Below are positions 5,533-5,674 of a stretch of 5,674 nt of DNA, in pieces. The position numbers and the translations under genes are program-made. The DNA is from Rhodospirillaceae bacterium CCH5-H10. GTDB taxonomy: Bacteria; Pseudomonadota; Alphaproteobacteria; Reyranellales; Reyranellaceae. The stretch covers positions 1 to 5,674 of the forward strand of contig LSKJ01000477.1 in assembly GCA_001557035.1 (NCBI GenBank), read 5' to 3'. A model generated the notes under the pieces. It saw only the letters and a program-made list of their open reading frames with translations, did no database searches and was not told the origin of the DNA. Every line of letters begins with the position of its first letter. Within the stretch, counting starts at the first letter, position 1.

Positions 5533-5674
5533 ATGGACACGCTTCCCGAACCATCGGCGAGGCGAGAGCCGCGCGGCGGCAAGCTTGCCAGCAATATCGT
5601 GCACTTTGCCCGGACCTTGCGAACGGCGGGGCTGCGCGTCGGGCCGGGGCAGATCCTGCGCGCCGTCGAGGCGG
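5533..5674 (+). CDS. N-terminus of a CoxE-like VWA-domain protein (partial)
   Basis: An open frame runs from the ATG at 5533 to the window end and gives 47 residues. After a charged leader (residues 1-17) the segment LASNIVHFARTLRTAGLRVG (18-37), followed by PGQILRAVEA, matches the conserved start of CoxE-like proteins, where a helix with an N..F.R.LR.AG..VG pattern opens the chain ahead of the C-terminal VWA domain. The VWA domain, with its metal-binding MIDAS residues, would lie beyond the window, so the call rests on this short stretch plus the MoxR gene just upstream, the standard order for the pair. AGAGG at 5517-5521 is a possible but distant (11 bases) ribosome-binding site that lies directly after the palindromic element, so the native leader may have been altered. 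Confidence 0.7.
   Translation, partial: MDTLPEPSARREPRGGKLASNIVHFARTLRTAGLRVGPGQILRAVEA

Noticed and set aside
5330..5533. Short open frames on both strands across the gap after the MoxR gene
   Set aside because: They are translations of the inverted-repeat element (Pro/Gly-rich peptides from CCTCCCCC runs) and lack ribosome-binding sites.

Overview
The window is a GC-rich stretch of densely packed genes with five complete and two partial coding regions. Its base composition, its gene content (a CoxD-type MoxR ATPase followed by a CoxE-type VWA protein, a lone PrpB-like lyase, an SDR/amidase pair) and its dispersed palindromes suggest a free-living alphaproteobacterium, perhaps Rhizobiales- or Rhodospirillales-like. 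One of the palindromes is of the type whose chance translation reads HPERSEGP. The placement is an inference from style, not a phylogenetic result.

Layout. At 1-186 (+) lies the C-terminal end of a membrane protein that resembles the NicO/RcnA nickel-cobalt exporter family. After 8 bp comes a ten-helix DMT/EamA transporter (195-1085, +), and after another 10 bp a PrpB-type 2-methylisocitrate lyase (1096-2019, +). The tight spacing suggests that the last two, and possibly all three, are co-transcribed. A convergent gap (2020-2148) is filled by a long inverted repeat that probably ends transcription from both sides. On the minus strand follow an SDR oxidoreductase (3552-4295) and an amidase-signature enzyme (2149-3552). 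They form a two-gene operon with a TGATG stop/start overlap, preceded by a Shine-Dalgarno and a TATAAT box. A 106-bp divergent promoter region (4296-4401) separates that operon from a plus-strand MoxR-family AAA+ ATPase (4402-5325). After a 207-bp gap occupied by a second, different inverted-repeat element comes the start of a CoxE-like VWA protein (5533 onward, cut by the window end).

How the genes work together. The transporter and lyase may form a small uptake or export plus carboxylate-cleavage unit. The SDR and amidase look like a catabolic pair (an alcohol/ketone redox step and an amide hydrolysis) of unknown substrate. The MoxR and VWA proteins are a recognised chaperone/maturation pairing, best known from the insertion of metal centres into CO dehydrogenase-type enzymes, but no target enzyme is visible here. 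I found no CRISPR array, tRNA, rRNA, transposase or recognisable defence system. The most unusual material is the two structured intergenic palindromic elements, especially the one between the MoxR and VWA genes.
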